Source: DASWVC01 sp036401335 (GTDB lineage: Bacteria > Verrucomicrobiota > Verrucomicrobiia > Chthoniobacterales > JAFAMB01). Taken from it: a DNA stretch of 32,443 bases. Below, in pieces: positions 23,978-32,099 of this stretch. The notes under the pieces are model-generated. The model was not told where the DNA came from. It searched no databases and worked only from the letters and a program-made list of their open reading frames with translations. The position numbers and the translations under genes are program-made. Position 1 is the stretch's first letter; every line of letters begins with the position of its first letter. The DNA is taken from NCBI GenBank assembly GCA_036401335.1, contig DASWVC010000288.1, positions 1 through 32,443 on the forward strand, read 5' to 3'.

Positions 23978-25015
23978 TCAACCTTTTCTCATAGGCCTGC
24001 TGCTCGCCCGCAGCACCAGCTTGGGCAGACTGACCTTTTGGAGGGGCCCGGTGCTTTCCGCTCCTTTGATCACTTGCAGCAGGCTCCGGAGACTTTCCCG
24101 TGCCAGCACGTCAAAATCATTAACCACCGTCGTTAGCGACGGATAAAAAAATTCGGCCTCGGGCATGCCGTCAAAACCGACCACGGAGACCTCGTCCGGC
24201 ACCCGGACCCCGGCTCCCTGGAGGGCGCTCATCGCGCCCAAAGCAATCAGGTCGTTGGCCGCAAAAATCGCCGTGAACTTCCGGTGGTGGCCGCGGAGCA
24301 AACCCGTGGCCGCTTCATAGCCGCCGGCCGCCGTCCAAGCCGTTTCCACGCTGGGCCCGGGCTTCAACCCCGCTTCTTCCAAGGCAGAGAGCCAGCCCTG
24401 CCGCCGCTTCGCGGCTGCGCGCCACGGTTTTTCGCCGATGATTCCGGCGATCTGCCGATGCCCCATTGCGACCAGGTGGCGGGTGCCTTCACGAGCTCCG
24501 TGCAGGTGATCAAAACGGAACGAGGGAAACAGGCCCCGGCCATCCACATCCAACGCCACGAACGGCACGTGGCCGAGGGCGGCCTGCACGTCGCGCTGCC
24601 TGACTTCATAGGGGATGTCAACGATTACGCCGGCCGCCGCGTTCTCCAGCAGCTCCTCCGTCGCCTGCCTGAGTTCCGGCATGCCGAACGTTTTCAGGCC
24701 GAAGGTCATCAGGGTGTAGCCTTGCCGCTGCACCTCCTGTTGGATGCTCAGCAACGCGTGGGCGGCACCGTAAGCGTCCGAGTGATGCGTCACCAAACCG
24801 ATCACGGTCGAGCGCTGGTTGGCCAGAAAACGGGCGGCACGGTTGGGCCGGTACCCCAACCTGGTGATGGCAGCCGAAACCCGGGCGCGCGTGGCCGGCA
24901 GCACCCGGGGGTGATCATTGATCACGCGGGAGACGGTCTGGTGGGAAACCCCCACCTCCTGGGCGACGTCATCCAACGTCAGGCGCCCGGTTTTTCTGGG
25001 AGGAAGCGCAGCCAT
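23978..25015 (-). CDS. LacI-family transcriptional regulator
   Basis: The 345-residue repressor has an N-terminal helix-turn-helix at about 12-35 (LTLDDVAQEVGVSHQTVSRVIN), the hinge region YRPNRAARFLANQRS (55-69) with the Leu-Ala pair used for minor-groove insertion, and a periplasmic-binding-protein-like effector domain (VIGLVTHHSDAYG; GIIGEKPWRAAAKRRQGW; FAANDLIALGAMSALQ; VSVVGFDGMPEAEFFYPSLTTV). The sugar or nucleoside effector is not readable from sequence. It is placed 57 bp before the intact importer operon and divergent from the second importer. Operator-like palindromes in front of both operons match each other, so this protein is the natural candidate to control both. It may be co-transcribed with the downstream operon in part. 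Confidence 0.93.
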   Translation of the reverse strand: MAALPPRKTGRLTLDDVAQEVGVSHQTVSRVINDHPRVLPATRARVSAAITRLGYRPNRAARFLANQRSTVIGLVTHHSDAYGAAHALLSIQQEVQRQGYTLMTFGLKTFGMPELRQATEELLENAAAGVIVDIPYEVRQRDVQAALGHVPFVALDVDGRGLFPSFRFDHLHGAREGTRHLVAMGHRQIAGIIGEKPWRAAAKRRQGWLSALEEAGLKPGPSVETAWTAAGGYEAATGLLRGHHRKFTAIFAANDLIALGAMSALQGAGVRVPDEVSVVGFDGMPEAEFFYPSLTTVVNDFDVLARESLRSLLQVIKGAESTGPLQKVSLPKLVLRASSRPMRKG

Positions 25016-25115
25016 GCAGGCGATCGATCAGGTTAGGGTCCCAACCCGGGGAGGCCAGGCGCCGCGGCTCGGATGATGCTGGAACCCACCGTGGACCGCC
25101 CGGGGCGAAGGCGTC

Positions 25116-25144
25116 TTGACACGCGCCCATGTTAACGCCAACAT
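25116..25144 (+). promoter_or_regulatory. Promoter with LacI-type operator upstream of the second importer operon
   Basis: A consensus -35 TTGACA (25116-25121) is followed after 17 nt by CAACAT (25139-25144) as a weak -10. Overlapping it is the imperfect palindrome ATGTTAACGCCAACAT (25129-25144). Its reverse complement has TGTTGGCGTTAACA as core, which differs at one of 14 positions from the core of the operator at 23940-23955. The site is about 90 bp before the second binding-protein gene. Confidence 0.7.
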
Positions 25145-25233
25145 CAACGTTGTCAAAGGCCGATTCCCCCGTTTGCACGTCCGCGCCCTCCCACCCGCCC
25201 CATCACGTCCACTCCATGAACCCACCGTCCCCT

Positions 25234-26535
25234 ATGAACCGCCGCAAGTTCCTGCACGTCGCCGGCCTCGGCGGAGCCTTTCTCTCCACCGTGGGCGCCC
25301 GAACGGGCTTCGCAGAGAACAAAGCTCCCGACCTGCAGGCGTAAGGTTCCCTGACCGTATTTGATTTTGGTTCTGCAAAGTCACAGCAGGTCTACAAAGA
25401 CGCCATTGCCCGTTTCAACCGACGTTACCCCAACGTCCACGTGCGGGACGATTACGCCCCCTTTCCGAAAAGCTGGAGCCAATACATCAATAACTTGCGC
25501 ACCCGCACCGCCAGCGGATTGGCCCCGGACGTCATCGCGCTTGCCATCGAAGGCGTCCGGCTCACCGTCCGCGACAATCTGGTTGTGCCCCTGGACGACC
25601 TGATTGCCGGCGATCCCGGTGCCCAGGCGATGTTGGCTGACAGTGCTCCCGCTCTGACCGAAGCCCTTAACGTGAACGGGAAAACGTACTTTCTAACCCG
25701 GGAGTTCAACAACATGTGCATCCACTACAACACCAAGTTGTTTCAGGATGGCGGGATTGAACCACCCAAACCCGACTGGACCTGGGACGACTTTCTGGAT
25801 GCCGCCAAAAAGCTCACCAAAGGCGAAGGCGGATCAAAGGTGTTCGGGTTCGGAATCCCCTTCTTCAATTTCGGGTTACAACCCTGGTTCCTGACCAACG
25901 GAACCTCACCCCTGTCGCCGGATTGGACAAAATCCAACCTCGACGACCCCAAGGTGCTCGAGTCGGTGAAGTTCGTTCACTCCCTTGTGAATGAACACAA
26001 GGTGTCGCCGTCAGTAGCCGGGGCCGATTTCAGCAATGGCGTCAGCATGCTGGCAGGGAACCGGCTGGCCATGACCGGCGGCGGTCACTGGCTGCTGGGC
26101 ACTTACCTCTCCAATAATTTCCGAGCCGTTGACGTGCAGTATTGGCCACGCAGGACCGCTTCCACCTCCGTTTTCGGTTCAGGCGGCTGGGGGATCAGCC
26201 GGAGTTGCAAAAACCGCCCGCTGGCTTGGGAATTGATCAAGGAACTCAACAGCTTGCAGACCCAGGAAGCGATCGCCGCAGGCGGGGATGCGGTGCCCGG
26301 ATTGAGGTCCGCCACGGAAGCACCGGCGTTCAAGGATTTTCCTGCCAACTCGAAAATGTTTTATGAATGCCTGGGCGATGCCAAACCGGTTCCCTGCCCG
26401 GCGATCTACACCGAGATGGACGACATCTTCATGCGGCACATGCAGCAGGTGCTGAGCAACGCCGTTACCCCGGAACAGGGCCTGGAACAGGCGCACAAGG
26501 AGCTGTCGGCCGCCTTCGCGAAAAGCGCGGCCTGA
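25234..26535 (+). pseudogene. ABC solute-binding protein with a premature TAA stop
   Basis: The frame begins at the ATG at 25234 with a Tat signal (NRRKFLHVAG, then a hydrophobic stretch to about residue 27). It meets TAA at 25342-25344 (codon 37) and continues in the same frame with GSLTVFDFGSAKSQQVYKDA and the rest of a family 1 binding protein to 26535. Marks include NVHVRDDYAPF, FNNMCIHYNTKLFQDGGI, TWDDFLDAAKKLTKG, and FGSGGWGISRSCKNRPLAWELIKEL. A single C-to-T change of a CAA codon would explain the stop. Without readthrough the mature protein is cut off from its signal, so export fails; a GTG at 25441 could at most give a cytoplasmic fragment. Total frame is 433 residues including the stop position, a normal family length. 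It heads the operon with two damaged permeases. Confidence 0.85.
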
Positions 26536-26586
26536 AACGTGTTCGCGGCCGGCACGCGGATCCCTGACAGAACCCCGGACCCCGCC

Positions 26587-27156
26587 ATGAGGCGCCATCG
26601 AGGTCACCAGGAAGCGTTATGGGGATTTCTTTTTATCTTCCCCACCTACCTCGGTTTCCTGATTTTCGTGTTAGGCCCCCTCGTCGCCGTTGCCGCGATC
26701 AGCTTGACAAAATTCGACCTTTTCGGCGGCACCACGTTCATCGGACCGGACAACTACACCCGCATGTGGTCGGACGACCGGCTGAAAACGGTCTACCCCA
26801 ACACTGCATTGTTCACGGTTTTCGCCGTCTTTTTCAACCTTACGCTCGGCCTTGGGCTGGCGGTCCTGCTGAACGCCCGGATGCCGGCTTTTCTGCGAAA
26901 CTTTTTCCGTTCCATTTACTTCTTCCCGGTGTTGATCGCGCACACCTATGTGGCCGTTATCTGGGAGTTTCTTTTTCAGCGGGACACGGGCGTTGTTAAC
27001 TACTACCTCCAGTTGATCGGCATCGGCCCTGTGTCCTGGCTCAGCGATCCAGGGTGGGTCATTGCCTCGGCCGTGGCCATGACGCTCTTCGCGGTGATCA
27101 TGGGACTGACCATCTGTCAGTTCCTCTTCAGCCGCCGCTGGGTTCACTATGAGTAG
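26587..27156 (+). pseudogene. MalF-like ABC permease with internal deletion of the EAA loop
   Basis: The 189-residue frame has a normal N-terminal half (GFLFIFPTYLGFLIFVLGPL, FIGPDNYTRMW, NLTLGLGLAVLLN, YFFPVLIAHTYVAVIWEFLF) and a normal C-terminal end (QFLFSRRWVHYE). Full-length homologues have about 290 residues. The part between WVIASAVA and MTLFAVIM, which should hold the EAA loop, the GGP segment and two helices, is missing: roughly 95 residues, in frame. Such a protein could not contact the ATPase. The junction lies near 27066-27083. It follows the interrupted binding-protein gene by 51 bp. An assembly collapse is the main alternative to a real deletion. Confidence 0.8.
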
Positions 27157-27270
27157 GAGTTCCCTCACGGTCCCTGGAGCGCCGGACTCCCCGTCGCAGC
27201 CGCCCCTGCGCCCCGGGGCAACACGTCTCACCAAGGCAACCGCGGCCTGCCGAAGGCAAATGCGTTTGCC

Positions 27271-27797
27271 ATGGCGCTCGCCGCGGGCGGCGCCCTCCTT
27301 GTTGCGTTACCCCTCCTCTGGATGTTTTCGACCTCCTTGCGGCCCAGCGCGGAATCCTATGCCCTGCCTCCCCAATGGTTGCCAACGCGGTTACCCTCGC
27401 CCAACTGGTCCTTTGTTCCATGGCCGGTTTCGCCTTCGCCCGGCTGCGGTTTCCCGGGCGGCAGTTCCTGTTTTTCCTGCTGTTGGCTTCCCTCATGATC
27501 CCGAACCAGGTCACGGTGATTCCGATCTTCCTGATCATGAAGACGTTGGGGCTCGTTGACAACCATCTCGCCATCATCCTGCCCGGGATGGTAAGTGCCT
27601 TCGGCATTTCCCTGATGCGCCAGTTTTACCTGACGCTGCCGCAGGGCATCGCCCTTCTCCAGGGCTACATGCAATCCGGTAACCCGGCGGTGGTGATGGC
27701 CGCGGTCACGCTGGCGATCCTGCCGATCCTCATCGTTTTTGTCCTGGCGCAGCGTTGGATCGTCGACGCGTTCGTCCACTCCGGCCTCAAAGGCTAG
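27271..27797 (+). pseudogene. MalG-like ABC permease, frameshifted and internally deleted
   Basis: The N-terminal part is read in one frame from 27271 (MALAAGGALLVALPLLWMFSTSLRP to LPPQW) and the rest in another frame from about 27375 (ANAVTLAQLVLCSMAGFAFARLRFPG through to the standard ending DAFVHSGLKG). Two segments expected in MalG-type permeases are gone. One is the roughly 25 residues between PPQW and the second helix, where the frame also changes. The other is about 75 residues between FYLTLP and QGIALLQG, which should contain the EAA loop. The original start may have been the ATG at 27149, overlapping the previous stop, in yet another frame. The gene cannot make a working permease. GH116 follows after 9 bp. 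Confidence 0.8.
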
Positions 27798-27806
27798 TCC
27801 CCCCTC

Positions 27807-30329
27807 ATGGAAACACCGCACCCCTTGCCTTGGCCGGTCCTCCTCCGGTACGACCAGGCACATTCACGCAGAATCGCGCTGCCACTCGGCGGGATCGGCA
27901 CCGGCACGGTGTCGCTCGGTGGCCGCGGCAACCTTCAGGATTGGGAGGTCGTCAATCGCCCCGCCAAAGGGTTTCAACCCAAGAACGCTTTCTTCAGCCT
28001 GCGCACGGCCACGCCAGACGGACAGGTCACCGCCCGCGCCTTGGAGGGAGCCATCCCTTTTGATTTGTACGAGGGTTGGAGCGGGTCGCCCGTGCCCAAC
28101 GCCGGCCTGCCCCGCTTCCCGCAGCACTCGTTCGAGGCAGCTTATCCTTTTGGCCGGGTCCGGCTGCACGACCCGGCGGTCCCGGTGGACGTCTCGCTTG
28201 AGGCCTTCAATCCGTTGGTGCCAGGCGACGCCGCCGCCAGCGGGTTGCCGATTGCGGTGCTTCGTTTCGTGCTGACCAATTTGACCGGCCAGGAACTCCA
28301 GGCCTCGGTCGCCGGTTCCCTCGACAATTTCATCGGGCAGGACGGTTCCACCGGCGCCAGCTCGGCCAATCGAAACGAGGTGCGCCGAAGCCCCGGTGCC
28401 CAGGGACTCTTTTTATCGTCGGCCGGCGTCCATCCCCGTGCGGAACAGTGGGGAACCATGGCGCTGGCAGCGCTCTCGGATGGGCCTGCCACCTTTCGCA
28501 CCGCCTGGGCCAACCTCAGCTGGGGCAATTCGCTGCTCGATTTCTGGGATGATTTCGCAGCCGATGGCCAACTGGAGGAACGCGAGGCCGAAGGGGTCGA
28601 CGTGCCAACCGCCTCCGTCGCGGTTTCAACCAGGATTCCGGCCGGCGGCGGCGCTGCCGTCGCCTTTCTGCTGGCCTGGCATTTTCCCAACCGCCTTTCC
28701 TGGCGGGCGCCGGAACGCAACCCGAAAACATGGGACGACCGGTTGCGGTGGATCGGCAACCACTACTGCACGCAGTTCGCCGACGCATGGGACGTAGTGG
28801 CCCGGGTTGCACCTCAGCTCGAAACCCTTGAACGCAAGACGGTCTCCTTTGTCGACGCGGTCTGCCGGGCCGCCCTGCCCGAAGCCGTCAAAGAAGCTGC
28901 CCTCTTCAATCTCAGCACCTTGCGCAGCCAAACCTGCTTCCGTACCCCGGACGGGTACTTCTTCGGTTGGGAAGGTTGTCAGGATAAATTCGGCTCCTGT
29001 TTCGGGTCCTGCACGCACGTGTGGAACTACGAACAGGCCACTGCCTTCCTCTTCGGCGATCTCGCCCGGGGGATGCGCGAGGTGGAGTTCCTTCATGCGA
29101 CGGACGCGCAGGGGCTGATGAGCTTCCGCGTTAATTTGCCCCTGGAACACGGGACGAAGTTTGGCGTGGCCGCGGCCGACGGTCAGATGGGTTGCATCAT
29201 CAAGGCGTACCGGGACTGGCAACTCTCCGGCGACCGGGCGTTTCTGGAAAGGATCTGGCCACAGGTCCGCAAAGCGCTCGAGTTCTGCTGGATCCCCAAT
29301 GGTTGGGACGGCGACCGGGACGGAGTCATGGAAGGCTGCCAGCACAACACGATGGACGTGGAGTACTACGGTCCGAATCCGCAGATGGGGTTTCTCTACC
29401 TGGCCGCGTTGCGCGCCGGGGAGGAAATGGCCGCCTACCTTGGGGACAAAGGATTTTCGGCCAATTGCCGCGGGTTGTTTCTGAACGGCAGCCGGGCGCT
29501 GGATGCGAACCTGTTCAACGGGGAATACTACGAACACCGGGTCGTGCCGCCGTCGCACGCACCTGCCAAAGGCCTTCGGTGGGACATGGGAGCCGCTGAC
29601 CTCTCAAATCCGGACCTTCAACTCGCCAGCGGCTGCCTCGTAGACCAGCTGTTCGGCCAGTTCTTTGCCCACGTCTGCGGTTTAGGTCACCTGGCCGACC
29701 CGGCCAAGATCGGCACTGCGCTCAACAACGTGCTCAAACACAACTTCAAAGCCACGCTTGCGAACCATTTCAACCACATGCGGTCGTATGTCCTGAACAA
29801 CGAAGCGGCTCTGGTCATGGCTTCCTACCCGCACGGGAACCGACCGACGCGGCCGTTTCCTTACTTCAACGAAGTGATGACCGGGTTCGAGTACACGGCC
29901 GCGGTCGGCCTGTTGTACGAAGGTGCCGTCGAAGACGGGCTCCGCTGCATCGAAGCGATCCGGGCCCGGTACGACGGGCTGAAACGAAGCCCGTTCAACG
30001 AGGCGGAGTGCGGCCACCATTACGCCCGGGCCATGGCGAGTTGGGCAGCGATCCTGGCCTTGACCGGGTTTCATTACTCCGCGGTGGATGAAACCATGAC
30101 GTTCGCGAAGACCGCTACGGCCACCGAACACTTCTGGTCGACTGGATCCGCCTGGGGCACCCTGTCGCAACGACCAACGGGGGACGGCATCGAGGTGAAC
30201 CTGAACGTGCTCAACGGCCTCCTTCGCCTCAGGCGTCTGATCCTCAGCGGCGGAGGGTCGGTTGAACGCACCCCGGGGCCTGCTTTGCAGGAAGGAGAGG
30301 GTTGGCAGGCTGTTCTGCCGAGCCGGTAG
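27807..30329 (+). CDS. GH116 beta-glucosidase / glucosylceramidase-like enzyme
   Basis: The 840-residue enzyme belongs to GH116, retaining beta-glycosidases that include human GBA2 and archaeal beta-glucosidase/xylosidase. The N-terminal beta-sandwich domain (about 10-330) starts with RRIALPLGGIGTGTVSLGGRGNLQDWEV, typical of the family. The C-terminal (alpha/alpha)6 domain holds GWEGC with Glu 389 as likely nucleophile and QHNTMD with Asp 517 as likely acid/base, assigned by motif comparison with GBA2. Other family marks are VEYYGPNPQMGFLYLAALRAGEEMA, NLFNGEYYE and the C-terminal GFEYTAAVGLLYEG. No signal peptide is present, so it acts in the cytoplasm on an imported glucoside or xyloside. 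It is complete although the three transporter genes before it are broken. It probably shares their LacI-controlled promoter. Confidence 0.9.
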   Translation: METPHPLPWPVLLRYDQAHSRRIALPLGGIGTGTVSLGGRGNLQDWEVVNRPAKGFQPKNAFFSLRTATPDGQVTARALEGAIPFDLYEGWSGSPVPNAGLPRFPQHSFEAAYPFGRVRLHDPAVPVDVSLEAFNPLVPGDAAASGLPIAVLRFVLTNLTGQELQASVAGSLDNFIGQDGSTGASSANRNEVRRSPGAQGLFLSSAGVHPRAEQWGTMALAALSDGPATFRTAWANLSWGNSLLDFWDDFAADGQLEEREAEGVDVPTASVAVSTRIPAGGGAAVAFLLAWHFPNRLSWRAPERNPKTWDDRLRWIGNHYCTQFADAWDVVARVAPQLETLERKTVSFVDAVCRAALPEAVKEAALFNLSTLRSQTCFRTPDGYFFGWEGCQDKFGSCFGSCTHVWNYEQATAFLFGDLARGMREVEFLHATDAQGLMSFRVNLPLEHGTKFGVAAADGQMGCIIKAYRDWQLSGDRAFLERIWPQVRKALEFCWIPNGWDGDRDGVMEGCQHNTMDVEYYGPNPQMGFLYLAALRAGEEMAAYLGDKGFSANCRGLFLNGSRALDANLFNGEYYEHRVVPPSHAPAKGLRWDMGAADLSNPDLQLASGCLVDQLFGQFFAHVCGLGHLADPAKIGTALNNVLKHNFKATLANHFNHMRSYVLNNEAALVMASYPHGNRPTRPFPYFNEVMTGFEYTAAVGLLYEGAVEDGLRCIEAIRARYDGLKRSPFNEAECGHHYARAMASWAAILALTGFHYSAVDETMTFAKTATATEHFWSTGSAWGTLSQRPTGDGIEVNLNVLNGLLRLRRLILSGGGSVERTPGPALQEGEGWQAVLPSR

Positions 30330-30577
30330 TCAGCGCCGCCGGATTCGCACGCGGCGGAATTGCGGCAACGGCCATCCTGACCGCGCTTTACGCGACGCGG
30401 GATGGCTCAGCGCGAGCGGCCCGCCGCCTGCGTTGTTCCCTGAAATCGTGCCTTCTTCCGAGGTGCTGAGCCATTTGATGCCGGCCGTCCAGCCGCCCCG
30501 AAGGACCTCATCCCCAGGGCAGAAGGGGGTGGTTATTTTCCTTTGCTGCACATCAAAGCCACTCTAAAAAGTTGCGT
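30330..30577 (+). other. Gap after GH116 with a long hairpin
   Basis: No gene is seen. GCCATCC (30371-30377) pairs with GGATGGC (30400-30406), with CGCG elements inside the loop, about 40 bp after the GH116 stop. There is no T-run, so a terminator role is only possible. The end of the gap is AT-richer (CTCTAAAAAGTTG) and may carry the promoter of the next gene. Confidence 0.3.
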
Positions 30578-30832
30578 ATGGGTATTTTCTCCTGGATTCT
30601 CCTGGGTCTCATTGCCGGGGCCCTCGCCAAGTTCATCATGCCCGGGAGAGACCCGGGCGGAATCATTGTTACCATCCTCATCGGCATTGCCGGCGCGATC
30701 GTCGGTGGTTTTTTAGGCAGTCTCATTGGTCTTGGCCACGTCGAATCGTTCGATCTGGGCGGGATTTTTATCGCCACCCTCGGCGCCATTGTTCTCCTGA
30801 TCGTCTATCGTTTGATCAAGAACAGAGCTTAG
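30578..30832 (+). CDS. GlsB/YeaQ/YmgE family membrane protein
   Basis: An 84-residue inner-membrane protein of the transglycosylase-associated family. It has three hydrophobic segments: FSWILLGLIAGALAKFIMPG, GIIVTILIGIAGAIVGGFLGSLIG, and GGIFIATLGAIVLLIVYRL. The GRDPGG motif between the first two is diagnostic. The family is often induced by envelope or osmotic stress in other bacteria; the molecular role is unclear. The ATG at 30578 is chosen over an upstream in-frame TTG at 30572. It is likely a single-gene unit. Confidence 0.88.
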   Translation: MGIFSWILLGLIAGALAKFIMPGRDPGGIIVTILIGIAGAIVGGFLGSLIGLGHVESFDLGGIFIATLGAIVLLIVYRLIKNRA

Positions 30833-31012
30833 GCACACGACACCCTTCCCCGCAGCAGTCAGAGCAAAGGAAACAGGCGGTAGCGGCAATGGTGCACCTT
30901 GTCCCAACACGAATGTGCTGGGAACAGGCGGGATCTTCTGGCACCATCTGCCTGCTTTGTCACTGTTCCGCTTCTCCCACCCATGCTCTGCACGGACAAA
31001 GCCACTCCCTCC

Positions 31013-31723
31013 ATGAACCGATCTTTGTCTCCTTCACGACGTCGATTTATTACCCTGGCGGGCGTGGGTTTCGCGTGGCATGCCGTTCGGACCGGTTTTG
31101 CCGCCGCCAATTCCACGGCGATTCCTTCGGCCAACATCGAAAACGCGGCGGAAGCCCTTCAGGCGTTAACCGCAGGCAATCAACGGTACGTGACTGGCGC
31201 GAATCTCCACCACGATTTCGGTCCGGAACGCCCCGGGTTAGTCGCCGGACAGCGACCGTTCGCCGTGATCCTGAGCTGCTCTGATTCACGGGTCGCGCCC
31301 GAGCTTGCGTTCGATCAATCGCGCGGCCGCCTGTTCGTGATCCGCGTGGCCGGCAACTTTGTCGACGACAGCGGCCTGGCCAGCGTCGAGTACGGTACCA
31401 GCGTGCTCGGTGCCTCGCTGGTCATGGTTCTAGGCCACACTGAATGCGGCGCCCTGAAAGCGGCGGTCGACGTGGTGACCCGGGGCACCAAACTGCCCGG
31501 TCACCTGCCGAAGTTAGTTGCCCATCTGGAACCTGCGGTAAGGGAAGCACGTGGCGAAGGCAGCGGGTTGGTCGAGGCGGCCATCCGGCAAAACGTTCGT
31601 TTAAACGTGCGAAAACTGCAAAACTCTGAGCCGGTGCTCGCCGAGTTGGTCAAAACCAACCGGGTGCTGGTAGTAGGTGCCATCTATGATCTTCTCACCG
31701 GCAGGGTGATCGCCGTCACGTAG
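31013..31723 (+). CDS. Beta-class carbonic anhydrase with Tat signal peptide
   Basis: The enzyme interconverts carbon dioxide and bicarbonate. From the ATG at 31013 it has 236 residues. The N-terminus PSRRRFITLAGVGFAWHAVRTGFAA is a twin-arginine signal, so the folded zinc enzyme should be exported to the periplasm. Beta-class ligands are all present: Cys 89 with the Asp-Arg dyad in CSDSR (89-93), and His 142 and Cys 145 in GHTECG. VRVAGNF (about 110-116) and the final VVGAIYDLLTGRV also fit the family. An in-frame ATG further upstream (30899) would bury the Tat motif and is not favoured. The truncated DUF3455 gene follows after 12 bp. Confidence 0.93.
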   Translation: MNRSLSPSRRRFITLAGVGFAWHAVRTGFAAANSTAIPSANIENAAEALQALTAGNQRYVTGANLHHDFGPERPGLVAGQRPFAVILSCSDSRVAPELAFDQSRGRLFVIRVAGNFVDDSGLASVEYGTSVLGASLVMVLGHTECGALKAAVDVVTRGTKLPGHLPKLVAHLEPAVREARGEGSGLVEAAIRQNVRLNVRKLQNSEPVLAELVKTNRVLVVGAIYDLLTGRVIAVT

Positions 31724-31735
31724 GGACACGCGAGA

Positions 31736-32092
31736 ATGGAACGTGCGCGGGCCTTTAAGGCTCCCGAAGCAGACCTCTTTGATGCCCAGGGCCGAAAGGT
31801 GGGTCGACACTCTGCGGGTCCAACTTGGGAACTGGACGATGGCGGCAAGGTGGTCGGGCGCGTGAAGGTGAAAGCCGATGCGCCCGACGGGCAAGGTATC
31901 GCCTGGCTCTTGCTCGAGGCCGTTAAAACCAGCGGCGGCGGGATTATGAGCAAGGTGCAAAGCATTCAACGCGTCGGTACGTTCGGGGGCAAACCGCCGG
32001 CTGCACCAGCCGACCAGGCAATGGTGGGCCAGGAATCCCGGGTGGAATACACCGCAACCTACAAATTCTACGTCGCCCGGGGTGGTCAGTAA
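31736..32092 (+). CDS. DUF3455 domain protein, N-terminally truncated
   Basis: The 118 residues match the second half of DUF3455: FKAPEADLFDAQGRKVGRHSAGPTWE, IAWLLLEAVKTSGGGIMSKVQSIQRVGTFGGKPP, and VEYTATYKFYVARGG. In the family these follow an N-terminal part of about 60-80 residues, including a signal peptide and an AKGVQIY-type segment, which is absent here. The first codon lies 12 bp after the carbonic anhydrase stop, so there is no room for it. The usual Cys before the end is also replaced (PADQAM). The product is therefore probably a non-exported fragment, either a decaying gene or the result of a deletion that joined it to the carbonic anhydrase gene. The function of DUF3455 is unknown. 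Confidence 0.75.
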   Translation: MERARAFKAPEADLFDAQGRKVGRHSAGPTWELDDGGKVVGRVKVKADAPDGQGIAWLLLEAVKTSGGGIMSKVQSIQRVGTFGGKPPAAPADQAMVGQESRVEYTATYKFYVARGGQ

Positions 32093-32099
32093 AGAACGC

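Noticed and set aside
28626..29558. Minus-strand frame of 310 codons
   Set aside because: It is antisense to GH116; long shadow frames are expected at this GC content.
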